A stretch of DNA of 64,000 nucleotides from Betaproteobacteria bacterium (lineage in GTDB: Bacteria; Pseudomonadota; Gammaproteobacteria; Burkholderiales; Casimicrobiaceae): positions 394,963 to 458,962 of the forward strand of contig JADJWJ010000021.1 of assembly GCA_016716425.1 (NCBI GenBank), written 5' to 3'. Under the pieces are notes generated by a model that had not been told where the DNA came from, did no database searches, and saw nothing but the letters and a program-made list of their open reading frames with translations. This document shows, one piece after another, positions 30,164 through 39,680 of the stretch; within the stretch, counting starts at the first letter, position 1, and every line of letters starts with the position of its first letter. The translations under genes and the position numbers were made by a program.

Positions 30164-31882
30164 TCACTCGTTGGTGATCGCCTCGATTTCCTCGAGCGAC
30201 GTCATGCCGGACTTCACCTTGAGCAGGCCGGACTGGCGGAGGTCGCGCACGCCCTCCTTCCGCGCCTGCTCGGCGATGTCGAGCGCGTTGCCGTTGCGCA
30301 TGATCACCTGACGCATCTCGTCGGTGATCGGCAGCACCTGGTACACGCCGACGCGTCCCTTGTACCCGGTGCCCTTGCAGTGGTCGCAGCCGACGGGGCC
30401 GTAGGGCTGCCACGAGCCGTCGAGGTCCTCCTCGTTGAACCCCGCGCGCAGCAGCGCCTCGGGCGGGATGTCCTCCGCCTTCTTGCACTGCGTGCACAGC
30501 CGGCGGCCGAGCCGCTGCGCGGTGATCAGGATCACCGACGAAGCGACGTTGAACGGCGCCACGCCCATGTTGAGCAGCCGCGTCAGCGTCGTCGGCGCGT
30601 CGTTCGTGTGCAGCGTGGAGAGCACGAGGTGGCCGGTCTGCGCCGCCTTGATCGCGATGTCCGCGGTCTCGAGGTCGCGGATTTCGCCGACCATGATGAT
30701 GTCCGGGTCCTGCCGCAGGAACGCCTTCAGCGCGGCGGCGAAGGTGAGGCCCGCCTTGTCGTTGACGTTGACCTGGTTCACGCCCGGCAGCTGGATTTCG
30801 CAGGGGTCCTCGGCGGTGGCGATGTTCACGCCGGGCTGGTTCAGGATGTTGAGGCACGTGTACAGCGACACGGTCTTGCCGCTGCCGGTCGGGCCCGTCA
30901 CCAGGATCATCCCGTATGGCCGGGCGATCGCGTGCATCAGCGCCTGCTGCTGGTCCGGCTCGTAGCCCAGCGCCTCGATGCCGAGCTTGACCCCCGCCGA
31001 GTCGAGGATCCGCATCACGATCTTCTCGCCGTAGAGCGTCGGCAGCGTCGACACGCGGAAGTCGATCGTCTTGGACTTGGACAGCACGAGCTTCATCCGC
31101 CCGTCCTGCGGCACCCGCTTCTCCGAGATGTCGAGCTTCGAGATGACCTTGATGCGCGATGCCACCTTGTCCTTGATGGCGAGCGGCGGCTGCGCGATCT
31201 CCAGCAGGATGCCGTCGATCCGGTAGCGGACGCGGTAGTACTTCTCGTACGGCTCGAAGTGGATGTCGGAGGCGCCGGCGGCGATCGCGTCCGTCAGCAG
31301 CTTCTGGAGGTACTTGACGATCGGCGCGTCCTCGACGTCCGAGTCGTCCTCGACCGCCGTCACCGTCGTGCCGTCCTCGAGGCCGACCTCCATGTCCTCG
31401 AGGTTGGTCATGTCCTTCAACGTCTGCCCGGCGCTCTCGAGGATCTTGGCGATCGCGGCGCCGAGCTTGTCGTCCTCGACGACGATCGGCTCGGGGACGA
31501 GGTTCGTCTTGAACCGGACCTCGTCCAGCGCCTGCAGGTTGGCGGGGTCGGACAGCGCGACGTAGAGCTTGTTGCTGCGCTTGTACAGCGGGAGCACGCG
31601 GCGCGCGACGGCGATCTTGGGGTCGACCAGCGACTTGTCGATCTGGTCCGCGTCGAAGGCGTTGAGGTCGAGCAGCGGCGTGCCGAACGCGCGCGACGCG
31701 AACACCGCGAGCTGCAGCGCGGTCATCCGCTTGCCGACCAACACCTGCTCGACGAACGAGATGCCGGAAGCGTGCGCCTGCGTCTGCAGCGCCTCGGCCT
31801 CGTACTCGGACATGAGGCCGTTCTGCGCGAGCGCGCGCGCGAGTCCGCTGATGTTGCGGGTGGCGGCGGCGTGCGTGGCCAT
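30164..31882 (-). CDS. pilB: Type IV pilus assembly ATPase PilB
   Basis: The hexameric ATPase that powers pilus extension (572 aa). An N-terminal MshEN-like domain (about 20-150) precedes the ATPase core, with Walker A GPTGSGKTVSLYT (near residue 327), the Asp box around ATAEDPCE, Walker B-type GEIRDLETADIA and the zinc tetracysteine CTQC...CDHC near residue 470. The ATG at 31882 is chosen over a frame extending 19 codons further. The 117-base upstream gap is unusually A/T-rich near 31981-32040 and may hold the operon promoter, though I could not pick a clean -35/-10 pair. Confidence 0.97.
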   Translation of the reverse strand: MATHAAATRNISGLARALAQNGLMSEYEAEALQTQAHASGISFVEQVLVGKRMTALQLAVFASRAFGTPLLDLNAFDADQIDKSLVDPKIAVARRVLPLYKRSNKLYVALSDPANLQALDEVRFKTNLVPEPIVVEDDKLGAAIAKILESAGQTLKDMTNLEDMEVGLEDGTTVTAVEDDSDVEDAPIVKYLQKLLTDAIAAGASDIHFEPYEKYYRVRYRIDGILLEIAQPPLAIKDKVASRIKVISKLDISEKRVPQDGRMKLVLSKSKTIDFRVSTLPTLYGEKIVMRILDSAGVKLGIEALGYEPDQQQALMHAIARPYGMILVTGPTGSGKTVSLYTCLNILNQPGVNIATAEDPCEIQLPGVNQVNVNDKAGLTFAAALKAFLRQDPDIIMVGEIRDLETADIAIKAAQTGHLVLSTLHTNDAPTTLTRLLNMGVAPFNVASSVILITAQRLGRRLCTQCKKAEDIPPEALLRAGFNEEDLDGSWQPYGPVGCDHCKGTGYKGRVGVYQVLPITDEMRQVIMRNGNALDIAEQARKEGVRDLRQSGLLKVKSGMTSLEEIEAITNE

Positions 31883-31999
31883 GGTGTCGGGGAGGGGTCG
31901 GTCGTGCGTCCGGGCGGTCCGTTTGTACACCGCAAGCAAGTGGCGTGCCCGGGCGCATGGTCCGGGCGCGGCGCGCCTGCTATTCCATCTGCATAAAAC

Positions 32000-33319
32000 T
32001 TATCCGGACGATGATGCCCGCTCGACCGTTGATTGTAAAGGCGGGTTCCCCCGACCGATCGGCGGCAGCAGCTTGACCACCTTGACCGCCCGGTCCTGGG
32101 TTTGCAGGATCTCCAGCCACTGCCCGTCCACCCGGAACTTGAGGCCGGCCTCCGGGATGTCCCCCAGGTGCTCGACGATGCGCCCATTGAGCGTCTTGGG
32201 GCCGTCCAGCGGGAACTGGGTCCCGAGCCGCCGGTTGAGCACCCGCAACGACGCCATGCCGGACGCGACGACGCTGCCGTCCGGCTCGCGGCGGTAGATC
32301 TCGGCGCCGCCCGGCGCCTGCGTCGTGAACTCGCCGATGATCTCCTCGACGATGTCCTCGATGGTGACGAGGCCCTGCAACTCGCCGTACTCGTCGACGA
32401 CGAGGCCCAGGCGCTGCCGGTCGGCCTGGAACTGGGTGAGCTGGGTGAGCAGCGGCGTTCCGGCGGGGATGAAGTAGGGGGGGCGCAGCAGCGGGCGCAG
32501 GCGTTCGGCGGTGAGATCGCCGGCCGACAGCTGCAGGTTGACGACGGACTTCAACGGCAGCACGCCGACCAGGTTGTCGAGGGACTCCTCGTATACGGGC
32601 ACGCGTGCGTGGTACGACGTGGCGAGCTGCTGGCGCAGCAGCGCGGGCTTCTCGGCCAGGTCGAGCGCGTGGATGCGGTTGCGCGGCGTCATCACGTCGT
32701 CGACCGTGATCGCCTCGAGGTCCATCAGGTTGGCGAGCATTGTCTTGTGCTTGCCGCGGAAGTACTGCGAGCCCTCGAGCACGAGCGAGCGCAGCTCCTC
32801 CTGGGTGAGCTGCGCGTCGGCGTCGGGCGCCGGCCGCACGCGCAGGAGCACGAGCAGCGCCTGCACGAACAGGTTGACGAACCAGACGACGGGGGTCAGT
32901 CCGCGCAGCAGCGGCGCCAGCACGTACGCGACGAGCGGCGCGATGCGGTCGGCGTGCGCCGCGCCGATCACCTTCGGCGTGATCTCGGAGAACACGAGGA
33001 TCAGGAACGTCACGACGACCGTGGACGCGGCGAGCGCCAGTTCGCCCTCGCCGAGCAGCCTTGCCGTGATCACGCCGGCGAGCGTGGCGGTGCCGGCGTT
33101 GAGCAGGTTGTTGCCGAACAGGATCACGCCGAGCAGCCGGTCGGTCTCGTCCAGCAGCGTGAGGGCGAGCTTCGCGCCGTGGTTGCCGCGCTGCGCGCGG
33201 TGCTTCAGCCGGTAACGGTTCGCGGCCATCATCGCCGTCTCGGCGATCGAGAAGAATCCCGACACGACGAGCAGGACGGCGAGCGCGACGACGAGCGAGC
33301 TTAGGGGAAATTCGTCCAA
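32000..33319 (-). CDS. corB: CNNM/CorB-like membrane protein with CBS pair
   Basis: A 439-residue protein with a DUF21/CNNM transmembrane domain (about 1-180; SGFFSIAETAMMAANRYRLK and LVFSEITPKVIGAAHADRIA), two CBS domains (about 200-325) and a CorC_HlyC C-terminal domain. Relatives are linked to magnesium or cobalt export or resistance. The order corB-ypjD-ffh is the same as yfjD-ypjD-ffh in E. coli, which supports the symbol, though transport has not been shown for this protein. Confidence 0.9.
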   Translation of the reverse strand: MDEFPLSSLVVALAVLLVVSGFFSIAETAMMAANRYRLKHRAQRGNHGAKLALTLLDETDRLLGVILFGNNLLNAGTATLAGVITARLLGEGELALAASTVVVTFLILVFSEITPKVIGAAHADRIAPLVAYVLAPLLRGLTPVVWFVNLFVQALLVLLRVRPAPDADAQLTQEELRSLVLEGSQYFRGKHKTMLANLMDLEAITVDDVMTPRNRIHALDLAEKPALLRQQLATSYHARVPVYEESLDNLVGVLPLKSVVNLQLSAGDLTAERLRPLLRPPYFIPAGTPLLTQLTQFQADRQRLGLVVDEYGELQGLVTIEDIVEEIIGEFTTQAPGGAEIYRREPDGSVVASGMASLRVLNRRLGTQFPLDGPKTLNGRIVEHLGDIPEAGLKFRVDGQWLEILQTQDRAVKVVKLLPPIGRGNPPLQSTVERASSSG

Positions 33320-33389
33320 GGCGGCGGGTCGCGGCGGGCGGCGGTCCAGTATTCGCCGCCGCGGGTCGCGGTGTCAATTCGCTTCGTGG

Positions 33390-34190
33390 TCAGCGGCCGA
33401 GCAGGACTTCCGCCACGAACTTGCTGCCGAGGTAGCCCAGCACCAGCAGCGCCGTGCCGCCGACGATCCAGTACAGCGCGCGCCGGCCGCGCCAGCCGTA
33501 CCGCCAGCGGCCGAACAGCAAGACGGCGAACGCGAGCCAGCCCAGCGTCGAGAACAGGTTCTTGTGCGTGAACGTGACCGGCGTGCCGAACAACTGCTCG
33601 GAGAACAGGAGGCCGCTCGCGAGCGTGACGGACAGCAGGGCGAACCCCAGAGCGACCAGCCGGAACAGGAAGCGCTCGAGTGTCAGCAGCGGCACCGAGC
33701 CTTCGTCCTCCATCGGCGCCAGCCCGCGGTGCAGCCGCTTCTCGAGGCCGGTGAGCAGCAGCGCCTGCAGCGCGGCGACGGCGAAAAACGCATAGGCCAG
33801 CAACGCCACGGCGATGTGGGCGGTCGCGAGGGAGTCCCCGGCGTACGGAAAGCGATGCGGGCTGCCGCCGGCGAGCGGCGCCAGCGCGCACACGGCGGCG
33901 ACCGGCAGGATCACGTTGCCGACCGCGGGGAGCTTGCCGAGCACGCCGGAGACGCCCGCCACCAGCGCGGTGAGCCACGCCACCAGCGACAGCGCGTTCT
34001 GGAACGAGAGGTCGAGGCCGTCGGGCGCGACCACGGCGCGCCAGATCGCCACCGCGTGCAGGAACAGCGCCATCTCGAACAGTACCGTCGATGGCCAGGT
34101 CTTCGTGCCGGCGTGGGTGCCCCGATGGCGCAGCCAGGCGGCGGCGCCGTAGAAGGCGGCGGCAAGGAGCAGTAAAATCACGGATTCCAC
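33390..34190 (-). CDS. ypjD: CcsA-like cytochrome c assembly family membrane protein YpjD
   Basis: A 266-residue polytopic membrane protein with eight or so helices and the segment FTHKNLFSTLGWLAFAVLL, resembling the C-terminal part of CcsA/CcmC proteins. The tryptophan-rich WWD haem motif of true CcmC/CcsA proteins is not evident. The GTG at 34190 is used; a second GTG three codons later is also possible. Divergent from ffh across 102 bases. Confidence 0.85.
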   Translation of the reverse strand: MESVILLLLAAAFYGAAAWLRHRGTHAGTKTWPSTVLFEMALFLHAVAIWRAVVAPDGLDLSFQNALSLVAWLTALVAGVSGVLGKLPAVGNVILPVAAVCALAPLAGGSPHRFPYAGDSLATAHIAVALLAYAFFAVAALQALLLTGLEKRLHRGLAPMEDEGSVPLLTLERFLFRLVALGFALLSVTLASGLLFSEQLFGTPVTFTHKNLFSTLGWLAFAVLLFGRWRYGWRGRRALYWIVGGTALLVLGYLGSKFVAEVLLGR

Positions 34191-34292
34191 GTCGAACCGT
34201 ACGACCGGGAAACCGGCCGCGCGACGTCTTCCAGTGTACCCGATGCGCGCCGCGGTCCGTCGCGTGCGCGCGGCGCTCCCCGGAACCCTTCC

Positions 34293-35642
34293 ATGCTCGA
34301 GAATCTCACCCAGCGGCTGTCGCGCGTCGTCAAGGGCCTGCGCGGCCAGGCGCGCCTGACCGAAGCCAACATCCAGGACGCGCTGCGCGAGGTCCGCCTG
34401 GCGCTGCTCGAGGCCGACGTCGCACTGCCGGTCGTGCGCGACTTCATCGCACTGGTGAAGGAGAAGGCGGTCGGCGAGGAGGTGATGGGCTCGCTGACGC
34501 CGGGGCAGGCGCTGATCGGCGTCGTCCACCGCGAGCTGACCGCGCTGATGGGGGGCGCTGCGGCGCCGCTGTCGTTCGCGACCCAGCCGCCCGCGGTCGT
34601 CCTGCTCGCGGGCCTGCAGGGCGCCGGCAAGACGACGACGGCCGGCAAGCTCGCACGCCTGCTGCGCGAGGACCAGAAGAAGAAGGTGCTGGTCGCCTCG
34701 ACCGACGTCTACCGGCCCGCGGCGATCGAGCAGTTGCAGCTGCTCGCCGCGCAGGTCGGCGTGGACTTCTTCCCGTCGTCCCCGGGTCAGCAGCCGGTCG
34801 CGATCGCGGAAGGCGCGATCGACTGGGCCCGCCGCCACTACCACGACGTGCTGATCGTCGACACCGCCGGCCGGCTCGCGATCGACGAGGCGATGATGCG
34901 CGAGATCGCCGACCTGCACGCGGCCGTGCACCCGATCGAGACGCTGTTCGTCGTGGACGCGATGCAGGGGCAGGACGCGATCAACACGGCGAAGGCCTTC
35001 CGCGACACGCTGCCGTTGACCGGTGTGGTGCTGACCAAGCTCGACGGCGACGCGCGCGGCGGCGCCGCGCTGTCGGTGCGCCACGTCACCGGTGCGCCGA
35101 TCAAGTTCGTCGGCGTGTCGGAGAAGCTCACCGGCCTCGAGGTGTTCCACCCGGAACGGATGGCATCGCGCGTCCTCGGCATGGGCGACGTGCTGACGCT
35201 GATCGAGGACGCGCAGAAGAACGTCGACGTCGAGGAGGCCCAGAAGCTCGCGAAGAAGGTCAAGTCCGGCAAGGGCTTCGACCTCACCGACTTCAAGGTG
35301 CAGATCGGCCAGATGCGCAAGATGGGCGGCATCGCCGGCCTGATGGACAAGCTGCCGGCCGAGCTCGCGCGCGCCGCGCAGGGCGCTTCCGTCGACGAGC
35401 GCCGCATCGCGCGCGTGGAAGGCATCATCGACTCGATGACGCCGGCCGAGCGCGCGAAGCCCGAGATCCTCAAGGCGTCGCGCAAGCGGCGCATCGCCGC
35501 CGGCGCCGGCGTGACCGTGCAGGAAGTCAATCAGCTGCTGAACCAGTTCGAGCAGACGCAGAAGATGATGAAGATGGTCGCGAAGGGCGGCATGCAGAAG
35601 ATGCTGCGCGGCATGAAGGGGATGCTGCCGGGCATGCGGTAG
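34293..35642 (+). CDS. ffh: Signal recognition particle GTPase Ffh
   Basis: The protein part of SRP, targeting membrane proteins cotranslationally (449 aa). N domain about 1-90; G domain with GLQGAGKTTTAGKLA (near 109), DTAGRLAIDEAMM (near 190) and TKLDGDARGGAALS; and a methionine-rich M domain (about 300-449) with MKMVAKGGMQKMLRGMKGML. All GTPase boxes look intact. Confidence 0.98.
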   Translation: MLENLTQRLSRVVKGLRGQARLTEANIQDALREVRLALLEADVALPVVRDFIALVKEKAVGEEVMGSLTPGQALIGVVHRELTALMGGAAAPLSFATQPPAVVLLAGLQGAGKTTTAGKLARLLREDQKKKVLVASTDVYRPAAIEQLQLLAAQVGVDFFPSSPGQQPVAIAEGAIDWARRHYHDVLIVDTAGRLAIDEAMMREIADLHAAVHPIETLFVVDAMQGQDAINTAKAFRDTLPLTGVVLTKLDGDARGGAALSVRHVTGAPIKFVGVSEKLTGLEVFHPERMASRVLGMGDVLTLIEDAQKNVDVEEAQKLAKKVKSGKGFDLTDFKVQIGQMRKMGGIAGLMDKLPAELARAAQGASVDERRIARVEGIIDSMTPAERAKPEILKASRKRRIAAGAGVTVQEVNQLLNQFEQTQKMMKMVAKGGMQKMLRGMKGMLPGMR

Positions 35643-35722
35643 GGCCGGCCGCCGGAATGCGGCGGCGCAGCGGTCGCCGCCGCCCGTTGCCGCGGCGCGC
35701 GCGGACTGCCATCATTCGCGTC

Positions 35723-36514
35723 ATGCCGACGTGGCTTCCCGGCCCAAATCGTGCACTGCGCGCGTGCGCCGTCGCCGCGCTGCTGGCGGCTGCCTGCGAC
35801 TCGGGCCCGCTGGCACCGGCGAGCGCCCCGGAAACCTTCGACTGGGCGGGCGCGCCCATCGTGTTCGCGCCGCCGCCGGCGGGCTGGCGCCGCGAGGGCG
35901 AAACGAGCGGCGGCTTCAAGGGCGTGCGCTTTGTCAGGGAAGGCTCGGTCGGCGAAGCGATCGGCGTCGCCGACTACTTCGCGCTGGCGCGCCGGTTGCG
36001 TCGCGACGAGATCCAGCGGATCGTCGATCGCTTCGACGACCTCGATCAGCAGTCGTTCGCGAACGCGGCGCGGGCGCTCTATGCGCAGACGGCGGATCCC
36101 TTCACGCCGCTCGAGGGCGAGGTGGCGGCGGCCATCAACGACGCGCTGACGCGTGCGGCCGCGGCGTTCGCCGGCGATGATCGCGACGAGGCCCGCGTCC
36201 AGCTCGAGCTGGCGCTGGCCGAAGCCGGGCGGCTCGAATTCACCCTTCCCGACGTCGTCGCCGCCGTCGAGTTCACTCCCGAACGCCGGCAGGAGCCGAT
36301 CCGCTGGCTCGTGCTCGACCGTCGCGAGGCGACGGTCGCGGGCGTGCCCGCCGTCGTCGTCGACTACACGTTCGACAGCCCCGCCGGCACCCGCTTCGGG
36401 CGCGAGGCGTACTTCATGCACGACAACCACCTGTTCGTCGCGACGTTCATCGGCCTGAAGAAGACGGTGCCGGTGTTCGACCGTTTGCTCGAGAGCGTCC
36501 GGTTTCCATCCTGA
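35723..36514 (+). CDS. Probable lipoprotein of unknown function
   Basis: A 263-residue protein with an N-terminal signal of about 22 residues ending AALLAAACDSG, which fits a lipoprotein cleavage before Cys although the -3 position is Ala rather than Leu. The mature part is acidic with a central helical region (about 75-165) and a beta-rich C-terminal part, ending RLLESVRFPS. It carries no recognised domain. It follows ffh by 80 bases and is convergent with the TMEM175-like gene. A clear ribosome site is lacking. Confidence 0.75.
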   Translation: MPTWLPGPNRALRACAVAALLAAACDSGPLAPASAPETFDWAGAPIVFAPPPAGWRREGETSGGFKGVRFVREGSVGEAIGVADYFALARRLRRDEIQRIVDRFDDLDQQSFANAARALYAQTADPFTPLEGEVAAAINDALTRAAAAFAGDDRDEARVQLELALAEAGRLEFTLPDVVAAVEFTPERRQEPIRWLVLDRREATVAGVPAVVVDYTFDSPAGTRFGREAYFMHDNHLFVATFIGLKKTVPVFDRLLESVRFPS

Positions 36515-36570
36515 TCGCGCGCAACGCGCGTGCGCGCAGGCAGTGGCAAGCCTGCCGGTGCCAGGGCGGC

Positions 36571-37227
36571 TCAGCCGCGCGGCGGATGGCGATGCTGCAC
36601 CGCGCTCGCCGCGTGCCGCGGGCGCACGACGCCGACGACGATCAGCAGCAGGTACGCGTAGGTCGCGTAGCCAACGCGCGTGCCGACCTCGATCTCCACG
36701 AGCGCGGCGACGATCGCGAGCACGATCACGCCGCCAGCGAACAGGAAGCGGCCGCGCATGAAGGCCCACAGCGCGACGCCGTCGGTGACGGACTCGTTGG
36801 ACAGGTGCAGCGCGCCGCGGCGCCACAACAGCGCCTCGAACAGCACGAGCAGCAGCAGGTTGCCGCCGTAGACGACGGCGGCGACCGGCTGTTCGGGGTT
36901 GTTGCCGATGAAGGAGGTGAGCGGCGGTACGAACGTCGTGCACAGCAGGAAGGCGAGGTTCAACCACACGAACGCGCCGTCGACGTCGCGCACGCGCTGC
37001 AGCAGGCGCAGGTGCGCGAGCCAGTACAGGCACAGGACGACGAAGCTGATCACGTAGTCGTCGAGGTGCGGCAGCAGCCGGAGGAGGTTCGCGAGCACCC
37101 GCGACGAGTCGCCGCCGACGTGGTCGGGCAGCTTGAGGTCGAGCACGAGCAGCGTCATCGTGACGGCGAAGATGCCGTCGGTCAGCGCTTCGAGCCGCGG
37201 CTTGGGCAGGGCGAGGGGCAGGAGCAT
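36571..37227 (-). CDS. TMEM175 / DUF1211 family channel-like protein
   Basis: A 218-residue integral membrane protein with about six helices. The first helix carries RLEALTDGIFAVTMTLLVLD, close to the R..FSDG-F/A-TLLVL signature of bacterial TMEM175 potassium channels; here TDG replaces the usual SDG. Bacterial members assemble as tetramers and conduct K+. Start ATG 37227. The gene stands alone between ffh and the rpsP operon, on the opposite strand. Confidence 0.85.
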   Translation of the reverse strand: MLLPLALPKPRLEALTDGIFAVTMTLLVLDLKLPDHVGGDSSRVLANLLRLLPHLDDYVISFVVLCLYWLAHLRLLQRVRDVDGAFVWLNLAFLLCTTFVPPLTSFIGNNPEQPVAAVVYGGNLLLLVLFEALLWRRGALHLSNESVTDGVALWAFMRGRFLFAGGVIVLAIVAALVEIEVGTRVGYATYAYLLLIVVGVVRPRHAASAVQHRHPPRG

Positions 37228-37365
37228 GGCGCGGCAGGAACCGTGGCGTGGATGGCGCGTGGCTAGTGTAGTCGGCCGCCGCATGGCCGCGTAACCCGTT
37301 GATCCGCAATGAAACGTCGGCGCCGGGGCGAGGCCGCAGCCGCGGGCGGGGCAGGTTCGCCGGCC

Positions 37366-37395
37366 TTGCCGAAACCAGCGATTTCGTCGTAGAAT
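37366..37395 (+). promoter_or_regulatory. Likely sigma-70 promoter of the rpsP operon
   Basis: TTGCCG (37366-37371), an 18-base spacer and TAGAAT (37390-37395), 36 bases upstream of the rpsP ATG. A CTTTTTC tract follows the -10. It is the only good promoter-like pair in the 204-base gap between the divergent TMEM175-like gene and rpsP. Confidence 0.6.
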
Positions 37396-37431
37396 CAACG
37401 TCTTTTTCGGCTTCACCCGGATACCCAAACC

Positions 37432-37710
37432 ATGGTCGTCATTCGCCTTGCCCGACGCGGCGCCAAGAAGCGCCCCTTCTACAACATCGTCGTCGCCGAC
37501 TCGCGCAGCCGCCGCGATGGCCGCTTCATCGAGCGCGTCGGGTTCTACAACCCGGTCGCGACCGAGAAGGAGGAGGCGCTGCGCCTCTCGCTCGACCGGA
37601 TCACGTACTGGCAGGACCGCGGCGCGCAACTGTCGGACACGGTCGCGGGGCTCGTGAAGCGGAAGTCCGCGGCGCCGGCCGCGGTTGCAGCGCCGGCCGC
37701 GGCCGCGTGA
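37432..37710 (+). CDS. rpsP: 30S ribosomal protein S16
   Basis: A 92-residue ribosomal protein with MVVIRLARRGAKKRPFYNIV at the N-terminus and RFIERVGFYNPVA, both diagnostic for S16. The C-terminus is an Ala/Pro-rich tail (about 79-92), a common high-G+C extension. First gene of the rpsP-rimM-trmD-rplS operon. Confidence 0.98.
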   Translation: MVVIRLARRGAKKRPFYNIVVADSRSRRDGRFIERVGFYNPVATEKEEALRLSLDRITYWQDRGAQLSDTVAGLVKRKSAAPAAVAAPAAAA

Positions 37711-38236
37711 CCTTCCACTGAGCAACTCCGACATCGTCGTGATGGGGCGCATCGCCGCCCCGTACGGCGTCAAGGGTTGGGTGAAGGTCCTGCCGCTGAC
37801 CGCCGAGCCGGAGACGCTGCTCGCGCACGCCCAGTGGTGGGTGCGCCCGCGCGGCGGCAGTGCGCCGTGGCGGATGCACGCGCTCGAATCGGGACGGCAG
37901 CACGGCGCGACGCTGCTGGCGCAACTGGCGGGCCTGTCGGACCGCGAAGCGGCGGCGGCGCTGACCGGTGCGGACGTCGGGGTGGCGCGGGCGGCGTTGC
38001 CCGCGACGAAGGAGAACGAGTACTACTGGGCCGACCTCACCGGCCTTGCGGTGGTGAACAGGCAGGGCGTGGCGCTGGGCGAGGTGCGCGAGGTGGCCGA
38101 ATTCGGTGCGCATCCGGTGCTGCGGGTGCACGCTGCGAGCGGCGCCGAGCGGCTGATCCCGTTCGTCGACGCCATCGTCGATCGCGTCGATCTTCGCGCG
38201 AAGCGCATCGACGTCGACTGGCAGCCGGATTACTGA
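37685..38236 (+). CDS. rimM: 16S rRNA processing protein RimM
   Basis: Assists maturation of the 30S head, binding S19. The RimM N-terminal barrel starts with IVVMGRIAAPYGVKGWVKV and the C-terminal PRC barrel has YYWADLTGLAVVN, then IPFVDAIVDRVDL. The start is uncertain: GTG 37739 and ATG 37742 would cut the first beta strand, so the TTG at 37685 (183 aa), overlapping rpsP by 26 bases, is used; a rarer CTG at 37718 is another option. No clear ribosome site decides it. Confidence 0.9.
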   Translation: MQRRPRPRDLPLSNSDIVVMGRIAAPYGVKGWVKVLPLTAEPETLLAHAQWWVRPRGGSAPWRMHALESGRQHGATLLAQLAGLSDREAAAALTGADVGVARAALPATKENEYYWADLTGLAVVNRQGVALGEVREVAEFGAHPVLRVHAASGAERLIPFVDAIVDRVDLRAKRIDVDWQPDY

Positions 38237-38253
38237 AAGCGGGGGCGCGGGGC

Positions 38254-39003
38254 GTGCGGATCGACGTCGTCACGCTGTTCCCGGAGATGGTCGGTGCGGC
38301 CGCCGCCGTCGGCGTCACCGGGCGCGCGCTGCAGCGCGGGCTGTGGCGGCTCCGATTGTGGAATCCGCGCGACTTCGCGACGGACAACCACAAGACCGTC
38401 GACGACCGCCCGTACGGCGGCGGGCCGGGGATGGTGATGCTGCCGGGGCCGCTGGCGCAGGCGATCGCGGCGGCGAAGGCGGCGCAGCGGGCCGACGGCG
38501 TGGCGGCGACCCGCGTGATCCACCTGTCGCCGGCCGGCGCGCCGCTGCGGCACGCGCGGGTGATGGAACTGGCGGCCGCGACGGATGCGGGGTATGTGCT
38601 GCTGGCGGGACGGTACGAAGGCATCGACGAGCGGTTGCTCGCGCGCGAGGTCGACGAGGAAGTCGCGGTCGGGGATTTCGTGGTGTCGGGCGGCGAGTTG
38701 CCGGCGCTGATGCTGATCGACGCGATCGCGCGCCAGCTGCCCGGCGCGCTGAACGACGAGCAGTCGGCGCGCGAGGATTCGTTCGCGAACGGGCTGCTCG
38801 ACTGTCCGCACTACACGCGGCCGGAGGTGTACGAGGGGATGGCGGTGCCCGGCGTGCTGTTGTCGGGGCACCACGAGGAGATTCGCCGCTGGCGCCTGCA
38901 GCAGTCGCTGCGGCGCACGCGGGAGCGGCGCCCGGACCTCATGGCCGGCCGGGTGCTGACGCAGGAAGAGGCCGCGCTGCTCGGCCCCGAAACGGCGGGC
39001 TGA
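38254..39003 (+). CDS. trmD: tRNA (guanine-37-N1)-methyltransferase TrmD
   Basis: Methylates G37 of tRNAs that read CNN codons (249 aa). The trefoil-knot blocks PYGGGPGMVM, LLAGRYEGIDERLL, and VGDFVVSGGELPALMLID are present. The GTG at 38254 gives the usual RIDVVTLFPEM start. It follows rimM by 17 bases. Confidence 0.97.
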   Translation: MRIDVVTLFPEMVGAAAAVGVTGRALQRGLWRLRLWNPRDFATDNHKTVDDRPYGGGPGMVMLPGPLAQAIAAAKAAQRADGVAATRVIHLSPAGAPLRHARVMELAAATDAGYVLLAGRYEGIDERLLAREVDEEVAVGDFVVSGGELPALMLIDAIARQLPGALNDEQSAREDSFANGLLDCPHYTRPEVYEGMAVPGVLLSGHHEEIRRWRLQQSLRRTRERRPDLMAGRVLTQEEAALLGPETAG

Positions 39004-39068
39004 CGGCGCACAAAACGCGCGCATCAGGGATCGGCCCTGCGCTGCGCGAAGCGAAAGGAACGTACGCG

Positions 39069-39446
39069 ATGAACATCATCGAGCAGCTGGAAAAGGAAGA
39101 AATAGCCCGCCTCAACAAGACGATCCCCGAGTTCGCCCCGGGCGACACCGTGATCGTCAACGTCAACGTCGTCGAAGGCGAACGCAAGCGCGTGCAGGCG
39201 TACGAGGGTGTGGTGATCGGCAAGCGCAACCGTGGCTTGAACTCGTCGTTCACCGTCCGCAAGATTTCGAGCGGCGAAGGCGTGGAGCGCACGTTTCAGA
39301 CGTACTCGCCGCTGCTGGCCTCGATCGAGGTCAAGCGCCGTGGCGACGTCCGCCGCGCGAAGCTCTACTACCTGCGCGCGCGCTCGGGCAAGTCGGCGCG
39401 GATCCGCGAGAAGCTCGAACACAAGGTCGGCGGCAAGGCCGAGTAG
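39069..39446 (+). CDS. rplS: 50S ribosomal protein L19
   Basis: A 125-residue ribosomal protein, with MNIIEQLEKEEIARLNKTIP, FAPGDTVIVNVNVVEG and KLYYLRARSGKSARIRE, all diagnostic for L19. AAAGGAACG lies just upstream of the ATG as a ribosome site. Last gene of the operon; a terminator follows. Confidence 0.98.
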   Translation: MNIIEQLEKEEIARLNKTIPEFAPGDTVIVNVNVVEGERKRVQAYEGVVIGKRNRGLNSSFTVRKISSGEGVERTFQTYSPLLASIEVKRRGDVRRAKLYYLRARSGKSARIREKLEHKVGGKAE

Positions 39447-39493
39447 CCGCCGCCAAGTCGCGCGTCCGCTCGCGGACGCGCCGCAACACGCCA

Positions 39494-39523
39494 GACGGCC
39501 CGCTTGCGGGCCGTCCGTGTTTT
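39494..39523 (+). terminator. Terminator of the rpsP-rplS operon
   Basis: A 10-bp GC-rich stem (39494-39503 with 39506-39515), with a tight loop, followed by CGTGTTTT. It lies 48 bases after rplS. The rest of the gap to 39681 holds no gene. Confidence 0.82.
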
Positions 39524-39680
39524 CGGTCGCCGCGCCCGCCCGGTCGCGGCTGACGCCACGGGTCCCAGATCGACGCAATTCCACCCGCGGCCCGGATTTT
39601 GCTTAGCTTGACTTGCCTTACGGGGGCTTTTCACCCAAGATTCCATTGGCATAATTGACGATCTTCCTCGCCTCGGACGC

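Noticed and set aside
30153..31958. A 601-residue alternative minus frame over pilB
   Set aside because: Out-of-frame shadow; the real frame has all PilB ATPase motifs.
37739..38236. GTG/ATG starts for rimM at 37739 and 37742
   Set aside because: They would remove most of the first beta strand of the RimM barrel, so the upstream TTG is preferred, with low certainty.
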